DNA from: Lachnospiraceae bacterium | GTDB lineage: Bacteria > Bacillota > Clostridia > Lachnospirales > Lachnospiraceae | Length of the DNA stretch: 64,000 nucleotides | Reading direction: 5' to 3' | Assembly: GCA_015058015.1 (NCBI GenBank) | Contig: SVDM01000009.1 | Span: forward strand, 34,213-98,212 | Shown here: one piece after another, positions 46,641 to 53,087 of the stretch | Position numbering within the stretch: position 1 is the first letter of the stretch | Layout: every line of letters begins with the position of its first letter | The notes under the pieces: generated by a model | Seen by the model: only the letters and a program-made list of their open reading frames with translations | Database searches by the model: none | What the model was told of the DNA's origin: nothing | Position numbers and translations under genes: made by a program

Positions 46641-47774
46641 ATGATTGGATTTAACGTACCGCCCTTTGTAGGGACGGAACTTGATTACATAAAAGAAGCC
46701 ATTGAGAGTGGCAAGATATGCGGAGACGGGGCATTTACCAAGAAGTGCAATGCCTGGATAGAAGAGAAGACGGGGACTACCAAGGCCCTTCTTACCACAT
46801 CCTGTACCCATGCTACAGAGATGGCGGCGCTCCTTTGTGATATCAAGCCGGGAGACGAAGTGATTATGCCTTCATATACCTTCGTATCAACGGCAGACGC
46901 ATTCGTACTTAGAGGAGCCAAAGCAGTGTTCGTGGACATTCGTCCGGACACTATGAATATAGATGAGAATTTTATTGAGGATGCTATCACGGATAAGACC
47001 AAGGCAATCGTGCCGGTACATTATGCCGGAGTGTCCTGCGAGATGGATAAGATAATGGAGATTGCGAAGCGGCATAATCTCTACGTGGTGGAGGATGCGG
47101 CCCAAGGCGTTATGAGTACCTATAAGGGCAAGGCCCTTGGAACCATCGGGGACTTCGGCTGCTACAGTTTCCACGAGACCAAGAACTACTCCATGGGAGA
47201 GGGCGGTGCCCTTCTGATTAAGGATGAGGCAAATGTCGAGAAAGCCGAAATTATCAGAGAAAAGGGTACCAACAGAAGCAAGTTCTTCCGTGGTCAGATT
47301 GATAAATACACCTGGGTGGATGCAGGATCTTCCTACCTTCCCAGTGAGCTGAATGCGGCATATCTCTACGCCCAGCTTGAAAAAGCAGATGAGATTAACA
47401 ATCACAGGATGGCCTGCTGGAACAGATACTATGAGTGCCTGAAACCCTTAGCTGACAAGGGATGTATCGAGCTTCCCACAGTGCCGGAGGGTTGCGTTCA
47501 CAATGCCCATATGTTCTATATTAAGGCGAAGGACTTAAGCGAAAGAACAGAACTAATTAAGTACCTTAAAAGTAACGGGGTAGAGACCGTATTCCATTAT
47601 ATTCCCTTACATACTTCACCGGCGGGACAGCGCCTGGGAAGATTTGCAGGAGAGGATAAGTATACTACGAAGGAAAGCGAACGACTGGCCAGACTGCCTA
47701 TGTATTACAAACTGACCTTGTCAGAGGTGGAGCAGGCGGCACAGACTGTTGCAGATTTTTACGAGAAGAGGTAA
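46641..47774 (+). CDS. wecE: dTDP-4-amino-4,6-dideoxygalactose transaminase (WecE/RffA type)
   Basis: 377 residues, a DegT/DnrJ/EryC1 PLP enzyme. It matches enterobacterial WecE through most of its length by recall: FNVPPFVGTELDYI, PGDEVIMPSYTFVSTADAFV, VVEDAAQGVMSTYKGKALG, FHETKNYSMGEGGA with the Schiff-base Lys, and REKGTNRSKFFRGQ. The expected reaction is transfer of an amino group from glutamate to dTDP-4-keto-6-deoxyglucose, the RfbB product, giving dTDP-Fuc4N. This links the rfb genes to the lipid-sugar genes of the same island. Confidence 0.9.
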   Translation: MIGFNVPPFVGTELDYIKEAIESGKICGDGAFTKKCNAWIEEKTGTTKALLTTSCTHATEMAALLCDIKPGDEVIMPSYTFVSTADAFVLRGAKAVFVDIRPDTMNIDENFIEDAITDKTKAIVPVHYAGVSCEMDKIMEIAKRHNLYVVEDAAQGVMSTYKGKALGTIGDFGCYSFHETKNYSMGEGGALLIKDEANVEKAEIIREKGTNRSKFFRGQIDKYTWVDAGSSYLPSELNAAYLYAQLEKADEINNHRMACWNRYYECLKPLADKGCIELPTVPEGCVHNAHMFYIKAKDLSERTELIKYLKSNGVETVFHYIPLHTSPAGQRLGRFAGEDKYTTKESERLARLPMYYKLTLSEVEQAAQTVADFYEKR

Positions 47775-47777
47775 GAC

Positions 47778-48737
47778 ATGTACATTTCCGTTGTTATTCC
47801 TGTCTACGGATGCAGGAGCGCACTACCGGAACTTCATAAGAGATTAACCGACACACTGGTTCAGATAAGCAAGGATTACGAGATAATCCTGGTAAATGAC
47901 AACTGCCCGGAGAATTCCTGGGAAGTAATAGAAGAACTTTGTAAGAACGACAACCATGTGGTGGGAATAGAGTTATCCAGGAACTTCGGCCAGATGAAGG
48001 CCATTCAGGCAGGTCTTGATTATTCCACGGGAGAGTGGAACGTGGTTATGGACTGCGACCTGCAGGACCGTCCGGAGGAGATTCTTACATTATACAACAA
48101 GGCTATGGAAGGCTACGACGTGGTATTTGCCAGAAGGGCAGAGCGTAAAGACGGGGCTGTAAAGAAGTTCTTATCCAACAGATTCTACAGTGTATACAGG
48201 GCTGCCACGGGAGTGGATTATGACGGTGCTATCTGCAACTTTAGTATAGCAAAGAGAAATGTCATCGAGAGCTACTGTTCCTTGCGGGAAGAGCATAGAG
48301 ACTACTCAATGTATATGTTCTGGCTGGGATTCAAGCGGGCAATCGTTGATGTAGAGCATAATGAAAGATACGAAGGCAAGTCGGGATACAGCCTTAGAAA
48401 GCGGATAAAGCTGGCCACCTCCATCCTTACATCCCAATCTGATGCAATCCTTAGATTCTTCGTGGGACTGGGATTCGTAATGTCAGTGGTGGCATTTGTC
48501 GTACTAATCTGCCTGGTGGTAAACTACTTCGTATCCAGCGTAGATCCGGGCTGGACCAGTATCATAGCCACCACAGTACTTGTAGGCGGACTGATAGTTA
48601 TGGTAATCGGCGTAGTGGGAATCTACGTAGGTAACACCTTCATGCAGTCCAAGAACAGACCGCTGTATATAATAAGGCAGGTTGTTTCCGGGGAAGGCGA
48701 CGACGCAGATATGAAGACAGAGGAGATACACAATTGA
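47778..48737 (+). CDS. Family 2 glycosyltransferase, ArnC/DPM-like with two C-terminal membrane helices
   Basis: 319 residues. The GT2 domain has VVIPVYGCRSALPEL, then LVNDNCPENSW and the metal motif DCDLQDRPEE. At about 230-295 two membrane helices follow, as in ArnC and dolichyl-phosphate sugar synthases, which attach a sugar to undecaprenyl or dolichyl phosphate on the inner face. It starts 3 nt after wecE and its stop overlaps the next gene. The likely substrate is the WecE product or its acylated form. Confidence 0.88.
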   Translation: MYISVVIPVYGCRSALPELHKRLTDTLVQISKDYEIILVNDNCPENSWEVIEELCKNDNHVVGIELSRNFGQMKAIQAGLDYSTGEWNVVMDCDLQDRPEEILTLYNKAMEGYDVVFARRAERKDGAVKKFLSNRFYSVYRAATGVDYDGAICNFSIAKRNVIESYCSLREEHRDYSMYMFWLGFKRAIVDVEHNERYEGKSGYSLRKRIKLATSILTSQSDAILRFFVGLGFVMSVVAFVVLICLVVNYFVSSVDPGWTSIIATTVLVGGLIVMVIGVVGIYVGNTFMQSKNRPLYIIRQVVSGEGDDADMKTEEIHN

Positions 48738-49882
48738 AGAAATTAGCAATAATCGGGGCTTCCTATTTACAGGAGCCCCTTATTCAAAAAGCAAAACAAA
48801 AAGGAATAGAGACCCATGTCTTTGCCTGGGCGGCAGGGGATGTGGGGGAGAAGAGTGCAGACTTCTTCTACCCCATAAGTATAGTGGAAAAGGACGAGAT
48901 ACTGGCTAAGTGCCGGGAGATAGGAATCGACGGCATATGCACTATAGCATCAGACCTGGCTGTAATTACGGTAAACTACGTGGCAAATGCCTTAGGGTTA
49001 ATAGCCAACTCCATGGAGGCAACCATCAAGTCTACCAATAAACATGAGATGAGGAAGTGCTTCGAAGAACACGGTGACCCATCTCCTAAGAGTTTCCTTG
49101 TGGAAACTGCAGCAGACCTAGAGGGAAAGGATATCTCATATCCCGTAATAGTTAAGCCCTTGGACCGTTCCGGAAGCAGAGGGATAACCAAGTTAGAAAG
49201 CCCCGAAGGCCTGGCAGAAGCCATTGAGAATGCCAAGGCTGAGGGCTTTGATAAGCATGCCCTGGTGGAGGAATTCGCCGAGGGAGACGAGTATAGTGTG
49301 GAGTATATCTCATGGAGAGGTAAGCATACATTTCTGGCACTAACCAAGAAATATACCACCGGTGCCCCTCATTTTATAGAGACGGGACACGTGCAACCTG
49401 CGGATGTAACAGAAGCTGTCTTAGCCCAAGTAAAAGCTTATGCCTCTCATGCCCTAGACAGCCTTGGAATCGAATTCGGGGCTTCTCACATCGAACTAAA
49501 AATTGATAAAGATGGAAATATAAAGCTGATAGAAATAGGAGGACGCATGGGGGGAGATCTCATAGGATCCGCTCTGGTAGAGCTTTCCACGGGGTTTGAC
49601 TTCGTGGGGGCAGTGATAGATATAGCATTAGGAAAAGCACCTGAAATTGTACATACAATTGGATCTTACTGTGCGGTACGTTTTATCTTTAATAAGGAGG
49701 ATGTAGAGACCTACGAGGCATTTGCAAAAAAACACCCCAAAGCCTTGGTAGAAGCGGATATTCGTGAGGTTACGGAAGGGGAGGTAACAGACAGTGGCAA
49801 GCGCTTTGGTTACTATCTAATTGCCACAAAAAACCAGGATGAATTTATAAACTGTCTGACAGAAATTCTAAATAAAGTATAA
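48734..49882 (+). CDS. ATP-grasp ligase of the aminosugar cluster
   Basis: 382 residues from a TTG start overlapping the previous stop (TTGA). The pre-ATP-grasp fold begins LAIIGASYLQEPLIQKA. The ATP-grasp core has PVIVKPLDRSGSRGITKL, EEFAEGDEYSVEYIS and the metal-binding IELKIDKDGNIKLIEIGGRMGGDL. The family joins a carboxylate to an amine or similar nucleophile using ATP. Beside an aminotransferase that creates a sugar amine, it could attach an amino acid to the 4-amino group, but the substrate is not proven. Last gene of the island. Confidence 0.78.
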   Translation: MKKLAIIGASYLQEPLIQKAKQKGIETHVFAWAAGDVGEKSADFFYPISIVEKDEILAKCREIGIDGICTIASDLAVITVNYVANALGLIANSMEATIKSTNKHEMRKCFEEHGDPSPKSFLVETAADLEGKDISYPVIVKPLDRSGSRGITKLESPEGLAEAIENAKAEGFDKHALVEEFAEGDEYSVEYISWRGKHTFLALTKKYTTGAPHFIETGHVQPADVTEAVLAQVKAYASHALDSLGIEFGASHIELKIDKDGNIKLIEIGGRMGGDLIGSALVELSTGFDFVGAVIDIALGKAPEIVHTIGSYCAVRFIFNKEDVETYEAFAKKHPKALVEADIREVTEGEVTDSGKRFGYYLIATKNQDEFINCLTEILNKV

Positions 49883-49927
49883 ATTCTGAATAAACTTGGT
49901 ACTAAAGTCACAGAAAATTAATAAATT

Positions 49928-49957
49928 TTGCATAAATTGCATGAAAATAGGTATAAA
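49928..49957 (+). promoter_or_regulatory. Probable promoter of the riboswitch-CAP gene transcript
   Basis: TTGCAT (49928-49933) and TATAAA (49952-49957) with an 18-bp spacer, about 50 bases before the first aptamer. Confidence 0.4.
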
Positions 49958-50007
49958 CTACTATTGTAATGCCATAAGGATTCCCTTATGATTAAATCAA
50001 CAAAAAA

Positions 50008-50146
50008 CATTAATCGCAAACTCATCGAAAGGTGAGGACGCAAAGCCAAGGGTCTAAGGCGGAAACGCTAGGATAGCCGGTTGCCATACTGGGACAGCCA
50101 GATGTAATCGATATCCTGATAGACAATCTATTCAGGATATTTTTTG
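50008..50146 (+). promoter_or_regulatory. c-di-GMP-I (GEMM) riboswitch 1 with its terminator
   Basis: The aptamer (about 50008-50094) shows the class hallmark: a GAAA-capped stem CTCATC-GAAA-GGTGAG, GACGCAAAGCC, GGGTCTAAGGCGGAAACGC, then ATAGCCGGTTGCC. The base before CAAAC is G, the identity linked to c-di-GMP rather than cGAMP preference. A stem ATATCCTGA/TCAGGATAT followed by TTTTTTG (50111-50146) forms the expression platform. Confidence 0.93.
50111..50146 (+). terminator. Expression-platform terminator of riboswitch 1
   Basis: A 9-bp stem (50111-50119 with 50132-50140), extended by TAG/CTA, and a T6 tract. Confidence 0.85.
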
Positions 50147-50155
50147 TTGAAAAAT

Positions 50156-50303
50156 CAATATTGGGCAAACCCACTGAAAGGTGGGGACGCAAAGCCAAGG
50201 GTCTAAAGCGAAAGCTATGACAGCCGGTTGCCGTACAGGTGATACTTGTATGTAGAAGGATTTCCCGCAACCGGAAGAAGACCAAGGTTGGGGGAATTTT
50301 TTT
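50156..50303 (+). promoter_or_regulatory. c-di-GMP-I (GEMM) riboswitch 2 with its terminator
   Basis: A second aptamer (about 50156-50238) repeats the core: GGGCAAACCCACTGAAAGG, then GGGGACGCAAAGCC, GGGTCTAAAGCGAAAGC and ACAGCCGGTTGCCG. It keeps the specificity G before CAAACC. Its own terminator is at 50262-50303. It lies 48 nt before the CAP-domain gene. Confidence 0.93.
50262..50303 (+). terminator. Expression-platform terminator of riboswitch 2
   Basis: The stem TTCCCGCAACC/GGTTGGGGGAA (one G-G mismatch) is followed by seven T. Confidence 0.85.
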
Positions 50304-50350
50304 ACAAACATCAGGCTCCAAACAGTTTACATCGATTTGGAGGGTTAATT

Positions 50351-51163
50351 ATGAAGAAGAACACAGTTAAGATCGCAAGTATCATCGTAACCACAGTATG
50401 TTTGTTAGTAGGAGTTTCAGCGGTAGGTCTCTCAACTATCTCTGAGACCACATCGGTAAACGTGCAGACCGTTGCAACACAGTCCATCAACAAGGTGTGC
50501 GCAATGGAAACATCCATGGGAACCGAAACAATTGAGAAAGTAACCAAGCAGGCCGAAACAATTAAGGCCGCAAAGATCGAAGAAAAGAAGGCAGAAGAAG
50601 AGAAGAAAGCGGAAGAAGAAAAAGCTGCAGCCGAGGCGCAAGCCTCAAAGAATACTAATAACGCTACAGCAACAACTAAGAAGAATACAACAACAGCCAA
50701 GGCTCAGACATCAGCTAACACTGCACAGGCAGCGCAGCCCCAGGCTCAGGCTCCTTCAGCATTAGAGCAGGCACAGGCAGCTGTTAACGCAGCCGGCGGC
50801 GGAACAAGCAGGGTCCTTGCACTGGTTAACTTACATAGAGTAGAAAACGGATTGGGAATGCTTAGAATGGATGGCACATTGAATGCCATGGCAGCTGTAA
50901 GAGCAGAGGAAATCTCAAGAAAATGGGCACATGAAAGACCGGACGGAGGCAATGCAGGAGATTTGGCAAAAGAGTACGGGCTTAGCTTCAGAAAACTCGG
51001 TGAGAACCTTGGAAAAGGTCAGGCAAGTGCAGACCGTGTAGTACAGATGTGGATAGCATCTCCCGGACATCACTCAGTAATGCTGGGTGGATATACCAGA
51101 ACAGGTATCGCAGTAGCCAATATCGGAGGAGTAAACTACTGGGTACAGTTATTCGCAAACTAG
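50351..51163 (+). CDS. Secreted CAP-domain (SCP/PR-1-like, YkwD family) protein under tandem c-di-GMP control
   Basis: 270 residues from the ATG at 50351 (GGAGGG upstream). A signal peptide or membrane anchor (about 8-28) leads to a helical Glu/Lys/Ala-rich segment (about 70-105) and a Thr/Ala/Gln-rich linker. A C-terminal CAP domain (about 150-270) has LVNLHRVENGLGML, RKWAHERPDGG, LGENLGKGQ and SPGHHSVMLGG. Such domains are common in secreted Firmicute proteins; their biochemical role is not settled. Two c-di-GMP-I aptamers in its leader mean expression follows the second messenger. Surface or extracellular location is expected. Confidence 0.9.
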   Translation: MKKNTVKIASIIVTTVCLLVGVSAVGLSTISETTSVNVQTVATQSINKVCAMETSMGTETIEKVTKQAETIKAAKIEEKKAEEEKKAEEEKAAAEAQASKNTNNATATTKKNTTTAKAQTSANTAQAAQPQAQAPSALEQAQAAVNAAGGGTSRVLALVNLHRVENGLGMLRMDGTLNAMAAVRAEEISRKWAHERPDGGNAGDLAKEYGLSFRKLGENLGKGQASADRVVQMWIASPGHHSVMLGGYTRTGIAVANIGGVNYWVQLFAN

Positions 51164-51219
51164 ATTATAAGTACACTTGAAATAAATGTTTTATTCTACC
51201 CTCCAATATACTTAATCCG

Positions 51220-51250
51220 AAATACGGGGCGAGTGATCGCCCCGTATTTT
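51220..51250 (+). terminator. Intrinsic terminator after the CAP-domain gene
   Basis: A 13-bp perfect stem (AAATACGGGGCGA / TCGCCCCGTATTT) with a GTGA loop and a trailing T. Confidence 0.9.
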
Positions 51251-51264
51251 AGTGTCCTTCACTC

Positions 51265-51293
51265 TTGACTATTATCCCCAATTACGATAAAAT
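51265..51293 (+). promoter_or_regulatory. tRNA-Leu promoter
   Basis: TTGACT (51265-51270), a 17-bp spacer and TAAAAT (51288-51293), 14 bases before the mature tRNA 5' end. Confidence 0.65.
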
Positions 51294-51306
51294 GGAACAT
51301 GCATTT

Positions 51307-51390
51307 GCAGAAGTGGCGGAATTGGCAGACGCGCACGGTTCAGGTCCGTGTGATAGCAATATCATGAGGGTTCAAGTCCCTTCTTCTGCA
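51307..51390 (+). tRNA. tRNA-Leu (anticodon CAG)
   Basis: The acceptor stem GCAGAAG pairs with CTTCTGC. The anticodon stem CACGG/CCGTG encloses TTCAGGT, anticodon CAG at 51341-51343, reading CUG. There is a long class II variable arm, and the T-arm has GGTTCAAGTCC. The A at 51390 is the discriminator base, and CCA is not encoded. Confidence 0.95.
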
Positions 51391-51391
51391 T

Positions 51392-51484
51392 AATATCATG
51401 AGGAGGGACCCGCCGAAGGTGGGAGGAGCCCTCATGATCAACGCAGACCGCATTTGAACGTAGTTCAAATTCTAATCGGTCTGC
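51392..51484 (+). other. Hairpin-rich tRNA-Leu trailer with a copy of tRNA sequence
   Basis: The first stem (ATCATGAGG 51395-51403 with CCTCATGAT 51430-51438) reuses the tRNA sequence AATATCATGAGG found at 51358-51369. A second, very stable hairpin has GCAGACCG/CGGTCTGC outer and ATTTGAAC-GTA-GTTCAAAT inner arms (51443-51484). No open frame of note. Confidence 0.6.
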
Positions 51485-51493
51485 ACCGTTAAC

Positions 51494-51517
51494 GCACCCA
51501 TTGCGGTGCTTTTTTTC
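51494..51517 (+). terminator. Intrinsic terminator of the tRNA-Leu transcript
   Basis: A 5-bp stem GCACC/GGTGC with a 6-nt loop and a run of seven T. Confidence 0.7.
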
Positions 51518-51539
51518 GAATTATAGCAGAGGTAGATCT

Positions 51540-51953
51540 ATGGATAAGGCACTAATCACTCAACTAATCGAGAAGACTCAATCAAGGTTAGGGGATTCAT
51601 ATGCCCCTTATTCGGGATTCCATGTGGCGGCAGCTTTGCTTGCTAAGGATGGGAAGATATACACCGGTGTTAATATCGAGAATGCTTCCTACGGCCTGTG
51701 CAACTGTGCAGAGCGAACGGCGATATTTACCGCTGTTAATGAAGGATGTAAGGAGTTTACGGCTATCTGTATAATGGGTGGCCCGGGAGGAGAGGTCAAG
51801 GACTTTTGTCCGCCCTGCGGAGCATGCAGGCAGGTAATGGGTGAGTTTTGTAAAGGAGATTTTGTAATAATACTGGCGACAGACACCGAGCATTACAAGA
51901 CCTATACTTTAGACGATATATTCCCCTTACGATTTGATGATTCGAAGTTGTAG
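51540..51953 (+). CDS. cdd: Cytidine deaminase
   Basis: 137 residues from the ATG at 51540; the in-frame upstream start lies in the terminator. It is the small tetrameric type. Zinc and catalytic residues lie in NCAERTAIF (Cys and Glu) and PPCGACRQ (two Cys). SYAPYSGFHVAAALL and GVNIENASYG form the substrate site. It deaminates cytidine and deoxycytidine for pyrimidine salvage. It lies alone between the tRNA unit and a diguanylate cyclase gene. Confidence 0.96.
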   Translation: MDKALITQLIEKTQSRLGDSYAPYSGFHVAAALLAKDGKIYTGVNIENASYGLCNCAERTAIFTAVNEGCKEFTAICIMGGPGGEVKDFCPPCGACRQVMGEFCKGDFVIILATDTEHYKTYTLDDIFPLRFDDSKL

Positions 51954-51995
51954 TAATTTGGTTTTTGTTTTGTGTTTTGCGGGAGTGATAAGCTT

Positions 51996-53024
51996 ATGGT
52001 TAAAGAACTTAGGCGTCACAACATTCTTTTATTCTTAATACATGCGGTATTCTTGTTATTTTTCCTGATTACCCGCATATATCTTATGGCTTATATCAAC
52101 ATTTTTAGCGTAACAGCTTATCTCTTAAACCTGTATATTCTTGAAAAAGAACACTACAGGCTGGCTTTTAATGTGGTCTATTTTGAGATTCTGTTCCATT
52201 CAATATTCGGAATAATTATTCTGGGACATTCCAGCGGATTTATTATGCTTGCCATTGCGGTAGTGCCATTTATCGTGTACTATGACAGGCTTTTGAGTCT
52301 CTACCAGTCTGAGGGCGTGCGTTACCCCGAGTATTTCGGCTTTATGGCCGGTGCGGTGGCAGTGGCGGAGGTCATCTCCTGGAAGCTTCCTCCGCTTTAC
52401 AAGGTGCCCCAAGAAGTGTATGATGGACTTAGGCTGGCGCTGTTTATACTTGTTGTCATCGACTTCTATTATGTAATGGTTAAGCTGATGGGAACGGTAC
52501 GTTCAGCGGAGAACAGGCTTCGAGAGCAAAAGAGCATATTAGAGCGCGTATCCAAGCAGGATGCCCTCACGGGAATGGAGAACCGCCGTGGTATCATGGA
52601 ATACCTGACCAGGGCCACCACTTCCGGCACCCAGTTTGCGGTAATAATGCTTGATATAGATAATTTCAAACAGGTAAATGACACCCATGGTCATGATTGT
52701 GGGGATTTTGTTCTGATCAAGGTGTCCAATATAATTAATTCCTGCGTTAGAAAATGCGACGTAGTAAGCCGTTGGGGCGGCGAAGAAGTACTTATCTACC
52801 TTCCCGGATGCGATGCCGGGGACGTGGTGATAATTGCAGAAAGAATTAGGAGCACCGTTGAAAGTGAGATGTTTATATATAACGGAAGGTCCTTTAAGAT
52901 AACCGTTACTATAGGAACGGAAGTATCAGAAAAGCATGACTCCATCGAAGGCATCATTAAGGTGGCAGATGAGAGGTTGTATCGAGGCAAGAACAGCGGA
53001 AGGAACCGTGTGGTGTCTTGCTAG
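51996..53024 (+). CDS. Membrane diguanylate cyclase with intact I-site (GGEEV variant)
   Basis: 342 residues from the ATG at 51996 with GGGAG upstream. About six membrane helices (residues 8-170) and a short coiled linker (AENRLREQKSILERVS) lead to the GGDEF domain, starting KQDALTGMENRRG. The metal and substrate motif DIDNFKQVND is intact. The signature reads GGEEV, with Val in place of Phe. An RxxD inhibitory site (RKCD) lies five residues before it, so product feedback is expected, unlike the cyclase at 16251. It may feed the c-di-GMP riboswitches 1.7 kb upstream; this is inference. Confidence 0.92.
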   Translation: MVKELRRHNILLFLIHAVFLLFFLITRIYLMAYINIFSVTAYLLNLYILEKEHYRLAFNVVYFEILFHSIFGIIILGHSSGFIMLAIAVVPFIVYYDRLLSLYQSEGVRYPEYFGFMAGAVAVAEVISWKLPPLYKVPQEVYDGLRLALFILVVIDFYYVMVKLMGTVRSAENRLREQKSILERVSKQDALTGMENRRGIMEYLTRATTSGTQFAVIMLDIDNFKQVNDTHGHDCGDFVLIKVSNIINSCVRKCDVVSRWGGEEVLIYLPGCDAGDVVIIAERIRSTVESEMFIYNGRSFKITVTIGTEVSEKHDSIEGIIKVADERLYRGKNSGRNRVVSC

Positions 53025-53087
53025 GGGATTTTATGGTATTTGAATGAGAAGCTTTATGCTTATCAATATAATATGGAGGTAATATAA

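Noticed and set aside
51307..51540. tRNA-Leu locus as an active prophage or island attachment site
   Set aside because: No integrase or phage genes are nearby and the repeat copies an internal tRNA segment, not the 3' end usually duplicated on integration.
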